Part shown: one piece after another, positions 61,239-64,000 of the stretch
Position numbering within the stretch: the first letter of the stretch is position 1
Layout: every line of letters begins with the position of its first letter
Assembly (NCBI GenBank): GCA_913775095.1
Contig: CAJYIW010000026.1
Coordinates: 62,001-126,000, forward strand
DNA length: 64,000 nucleotides
Reading direction: 5' to 3'
Origin: an uncultured Siphonobacter sp.
GTDB lineage: Bacteria > Bacteroidota > Bacteroidia > Cytophagales > Spirosomataceae
Position numbers and translations under genes: made by a program
The notes under the pieces: model-generated
Databases searched by the model: none
What the model was told of the DNA's origin: nothing
Seen by the model: the letters and a program-made list of their open reading frames with translations, nothing else

Positions 61239-62699
61239 ATGAAAAATACAGTACTTTCTTACTTGATTGCCGGAGGACTTCTGTTAACGGTGTCTTCCTG
61301 CAGTGAAACCAAATATCTGGATACCGTTCCGCCGACGCAGGTGCGGTCGGATGAAATCTTTGCTACCCCCAGCCGGATTCTCGGGCTGGTCAACGGAACG
61401 TATAAATCATTAAAGGACGCCAATTATTACGGTGGACGCTTTCAGTTGTATCAGGACGTTCGCGGGGAAGATTTCATTAACACGACGGGCAACAGCTTTA
61501 CGGGTTACGATAGCTGGGCCAACCGGTATAACTCCGGCTCCAATGATATCAATAACCTGTGGACGGCTGCTTACGCTACCATCAATCAGTCGAATATCAT
61601 TATTGACGGAATCCCTAAAAATCCCGGTATCATCAGTACTGATCTGGCCGCTCAATACACCGGGGAAGCGAAATTCCTGCGTGCCATGGCGTATTACAGT
61701 CTGGTTACGGCCTTTGCCCAGCCTTATGTGAAGGACAACGGAGCCTCCAAGGCGGTACCGATGCGTCTGCAACCCGAGACCACGATGGAGAATAACGACC
61801 TGGCTCGCAGCACGGTAGCGGAGGTGTATGCTCAGATTTTAAAGGATCTCAACGAAGCCGAAGCCAGCCTGCCCAGCGATTACACGGGATCCTCGGCTCC
61901 GACGCTGCGGGTAACGCGGGCTCATAAAAACACGGCCATTGCTCTGAAAACGAGGGTATACCTGAACATGGGCAATTTCGCCAAAGTGGTGGAGGAAGCT
62001 AAGAAAATGGTACCTCAGACGACTGCTCCGTTTTCGGCCACTACGGGCGTTAAACACGCGTTACAGCCTAATATTGTCTCCATCATCAGCTCTGACTATA
62101 CCACCACGGAATCCATTCTTTCCGTGCCCTTCAGCTCGCTGGATATGTATAGCGGTCAGTCGGCGATTGGCTACATTTATAACAACGTGTCCGAATATTA
62201 CCTGAATCCGGCGGGTGTACTGGGTTCTTCTCAGTGGCCCACGACGGACGCCCGCCGGAGTTTCCTGAGAACAGTCACCTCTTCGGGCCGGAGTTACCTT
62301 GCCAAATTCGGACAGAATGCTCCGTACCTGATTTACATGCCCTTGATTCGCTATTCCGAGGTGCTGTTAAATTACGCCGAAGCCGCCGCGGAAACGGGTG
62401 ATGTTACGCTGGCTACGAATCTGCTGAAAGCCGTTCATACCCGCTCGGATGCCTCGTATTCGTTCCCTGCGGCGGCAACGGCAACGAAAGAGGCTCTGGT
62501 CAGTTCCATTCTGGTCGAAAGACGCATTGAGTTGCTGGGCGAAGGCTTCCGCTCGAATGACTTACTGCGACGCCTGCAAACGATTCCGGCTAAAACCGGA
62601 CCTACCTTAAGTGCTACAGCCGTGACTCCGTCTTCGGAAAATTACGTCTGGCCGATTTCCAACAATGAGCTTGTGACCAATCGATTAATTAATCAGTAG
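61239..62699 (+). CDS. SusD/RagB-type surface lipoprotein
   Basis: This is a 486-residue SusD-family lipoprotein from ATG 61239 (an earlier ATG at 61212 precedes the signal). Lipobox SSC lies near residue 18. The TPR-like helices include FLRAMAYYSLVTAFAQPYVKD near 150 and the C-terminal RYSEVLLNYAEAAAETGD plus ERRIELLGEGFRSNDLLR, hallmarks of the family. It binds ligand at the cell surface and hands it to the SusC channel. Confidence 0.95.
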   Translation: MKNTVLSYLIAGGLLLTVSSCSETKYLDTVPPTQVRSDEIFATPSRILGLVNGTYKSLKDANYYGGRFQLYQDVRGEDFINTTGNSFTGYDSWANRYNSGSNDINNLWTAAYATINQSNIIIDGIPKNPGIISTDLAAQYTGEAKFLRAMAYYSLVTAFAQPYVKDNGASKAVPMRLQPETTMENNDLARSTVAEVYAQILKDLNEAEASLPSDYTGSSAPTLRVTRAHKNTAIALKTRVYLNMGNFAKVVEEAKKMVPQTTAPFSATTGVKHALQPNIVSIISSDYTTTESILSVPFSSLDMYSGQSAIGYIYNNVSEYYLNPAGVLGSSQWPTTDARRSFLRTVTSSGRSYLAKFGQNAPYLIYMPLIRYSEVLLNYAEAAAETGDVTLATNLLKAVHTRSDASYSFPAAATATKEALVSSILVERRIELLGEGFRSNDLLRRLQTIPAKTGPTLSATAVTPSSENYVWPISNNELVTNRLINQ

Positions 62700-62714
62700 A
62701 AATCAGGAGTATTT

Positions 62715-62760
62715 AAAACGGCCTGCTTCCGGTTTACCTCGGAAAGCGGGCCGTTTTTTT
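62715..62760 (+). terminator. susD terminator
   Basis: AAAACGGCCTGCTTCCG pairs with CGGAAAGCGGGCCGTTTT with small mismatches, followed by TTTT. Confidence 0.82.
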
Positions 62761-62848
62761 GTGCGGGAAAATTCCTTCGTATATTTCAACCGTTCGTAAG
62801 ATCCCGTTTCGATCTTGCCTCGTATGAACCTTCTAAACCTGATAGCGT

Positions 62849-64000
62849 ATGCGTTTCTCACTTGCTCTGTTGGGGCTGGTCATCGCCCTTTTATCCGCTT
62901 GCCAAAGCTCCGTCAAAGAAGACAGCCCCCAACGAAAGAAAGGATATGTAACGCTTCAGGGAACCATCCAAAGCACCAGGGGGCGGGTCTTATACGTGCC
63001 CGTGACCGAATTCTTGCACGACATTAATGAAACGCAGCTGCTTACCGAGGGCTACGTCAAAAAGGATGGCAGCTTTTTGGTTCAGTTTAACATTGACGAA
63101 CCCAAGCTGTTAATGATTCTTGGCCGGAACGCTTTTGTAAAGCCGGGAGAGACCGTGCATCTGGATATTACGGTTCACCAATTTTCGAAAGATTTTGAAC
63201 GGGTGAGCTGGAAGGTAAAGGCTCCCCACGCAGGCGATTACCTGTATTACAGCGATACAACCATCTGTTCTGTTCCCGTTCCCGGTTCTTACGTTCCGTT
63301 TGTCCCTTCAACGGCTAAGGCCCTGATGACTTATAAAAGGGAAAAACAACGGCAGTGGCAGCAGAGAGATTCGGTAACCAATCATAATTCAGCCCTTTCT
63401 CCCGCTTTTCACAAGCATTTAGCTCTGGAGCATAAATACGCGTATTTCAATGCCTTACTTGATAAAGTACCGCTTCCGGAAGACAGAAAACAGCAACCCT
63501 TACCGGACGAATACCTGAGTGAGCTGAAGGCTTTCCCGTGGAACCAGGACACCGCCGTTTCCAATCTGTCTGACTACTATGCTACCCTGAAAAAATATAC
63601 GTTTGATGTGCTGTCTGACGGTACGCTGCCACAAACCATAGAACTGATTGATCGGAACTACCAGAGGCATAACCAGGAATACCTGTATTACGCTCTCATC
63701 TCCAAACACCGCAACGCCCTTGCCAGCATTGAGGATGAAACCCTTTTCAGGCAAACCAGAAAGGGCTTAATTCATGCGTACAATCAAATTAGTAACCCTC
63801 GCTTTACTTCGCTTTTGAATCAGGTTGATAACGGGATCCCCGCGGAAATTCCTTTGCCGGATTCCGCTAAAAACCTCCTTTTGGTGGATATGGATGGAAA
63901 AGAGCGGACGCTTGAGCAGGTCCTTGGCGAGGTGAAAACGCCTTACGTCTACGTTAACTTCTGGGAATCTTCCTGCAAACCCTGTCTGGACGATTTAAAG
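62849..64000 (+). CDS. TlpA-like thioredoxin-domain lipoprotein (cut by the window end)
   Basis: A frame opens at ATG 62849 and has no stop to the window end (384 codons). It starts with a lipoprotein signal (MRFSLALLGLVIALLSAC, Cys18). A long beta-and-helix N-terminal part, as in Bacteroidota TlpA/DUF4369-like proteins, is followed by a thioredoxin fold beginning YVYVNFWESSCKPCLDDLK, with the CxxC pair C376 and C379. It probably reduces or isomerises disulfides in the periplasm. The C-terminal part of the thioredoxin domain is outside the window. Confidence 0.82.
   Translation, partial: MRFSLALLGLVIALLSACQSSVKEDSPQRKKGYVTLQGTIQSTRGRVLYVPVTEFLHDINETQLLTEGYVKKDGSFLVQFNIDEPKLLMILGRNAFVKPGETVHLDITVHQFSKDFERVSWKVKAPHAGDYLYYSDTTICSVPVPGSYVPFVPSTAKALMTYKREKQRQWQQRDSVTNHNSALSPAFHKHLALEHKYAYFNALLDKVPLPEDRKQQPLPDEYLSELKAFPWNQDTAVSNLSDYYATLKKYTFDVLSDGTLPQTIELIDRNYQRHNQEYLYYALISKHRNALASIEDETLFRQTRKGLIHAYNQISNPRFTSLLNQVDNGIPAEIPLPDSAKNLLLVDMDGKERTLEQVLGEVKTPYVYVNFWESSCKPCLDDLK

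Overview
The window is about 64 kb of a Bacteroidota chromosome, most likely a Cytophagales bacterium of the Spirosoma/Siphonobacter kind. The evidence is the gene families (SusC/SusD pair, TonB receptors, DUF4286, DUF721, DUF4136, CdaA, a PorE-like TPR/propeller/OmpA lipoprotein, carotenoid crtI-crtB next to an ECF sigma factor), Bacteroidota-type promoters (TTTG, 18-20 bp, TAnnTTTG) and the near absence of Shine-Dalgarno sites. The species is inferred, not shown. It is ordinary chromosomal sequence: I see no prophage, insertion sequence, CRISPR array, rRNA or tRNA.

Layout. 0-9 kb: tail of an aminotransferase, an M28 peptidase, a DUF5009 membrane protein, isoaspartyl peptidase, an intergenic inverted-repeat element, an aldehyde dehydrogenase, a photolyase and diadenylate cyclase. 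9-23 kb: dnaA beside a very short methylmalonyl-CoA mutase-like gene, recA, a three-gene minus-strand block (LuxE-like, DUF4230, SDR), a sensor kinase and hemA. 23-30 kb: a sugar-oxidation cluster (AraC regulator, epimerase, Gfo/Idh/MocA oxidoreductase, giant ThuA/propeller/azurin fusion). 30-44 kb: thymidine kinase, GDP-mannose dehydratase, murB, PhzF, a helix-hairpin-helix outer-membrane gene broken by two in-frame TAG codons, a PorE-like lipoprotein, and a pseudouridine synthase with a long Arg/Asp/Ser-rich repeat tail. 43-54 kb: glycosyltransferases, NadR-like kinase, an LpxH-like phosphoesterase, PPK2, msrA, panB with a structured leader, and a TonB receptor whose promoter is covered by a perfect palindrome. 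54-64 kb: ECF sigma, crtI, crtB, a SusC/SusD pair and a TlpA-like lipoprotein cut by the window end.

How genes work together. The AraC-epimerase-oxidoreductase-ThuA cluster looks like one regulated system for oxidising a sugar, with a membrane-anchored fusion protein that carries its own azurin-type copper site. Two enzymes of that cluster lack residues that are usual in their families. CrtI and CrtB are the first carotenoid steps and may be controlled by the adjacent sigma factor. SusC and SusD form an outer-membrane glycan importer without linked hydrolases here.

Most transcription units end in clear hairpins, many of them bidirectional between convergent genes. The observations I would check first are the double-amber gene (36270-38276), the ThuA-azurin cluster (23-30 kb), the panB leader (50174-50329) and the operator-like palindrome at 54044-54064.
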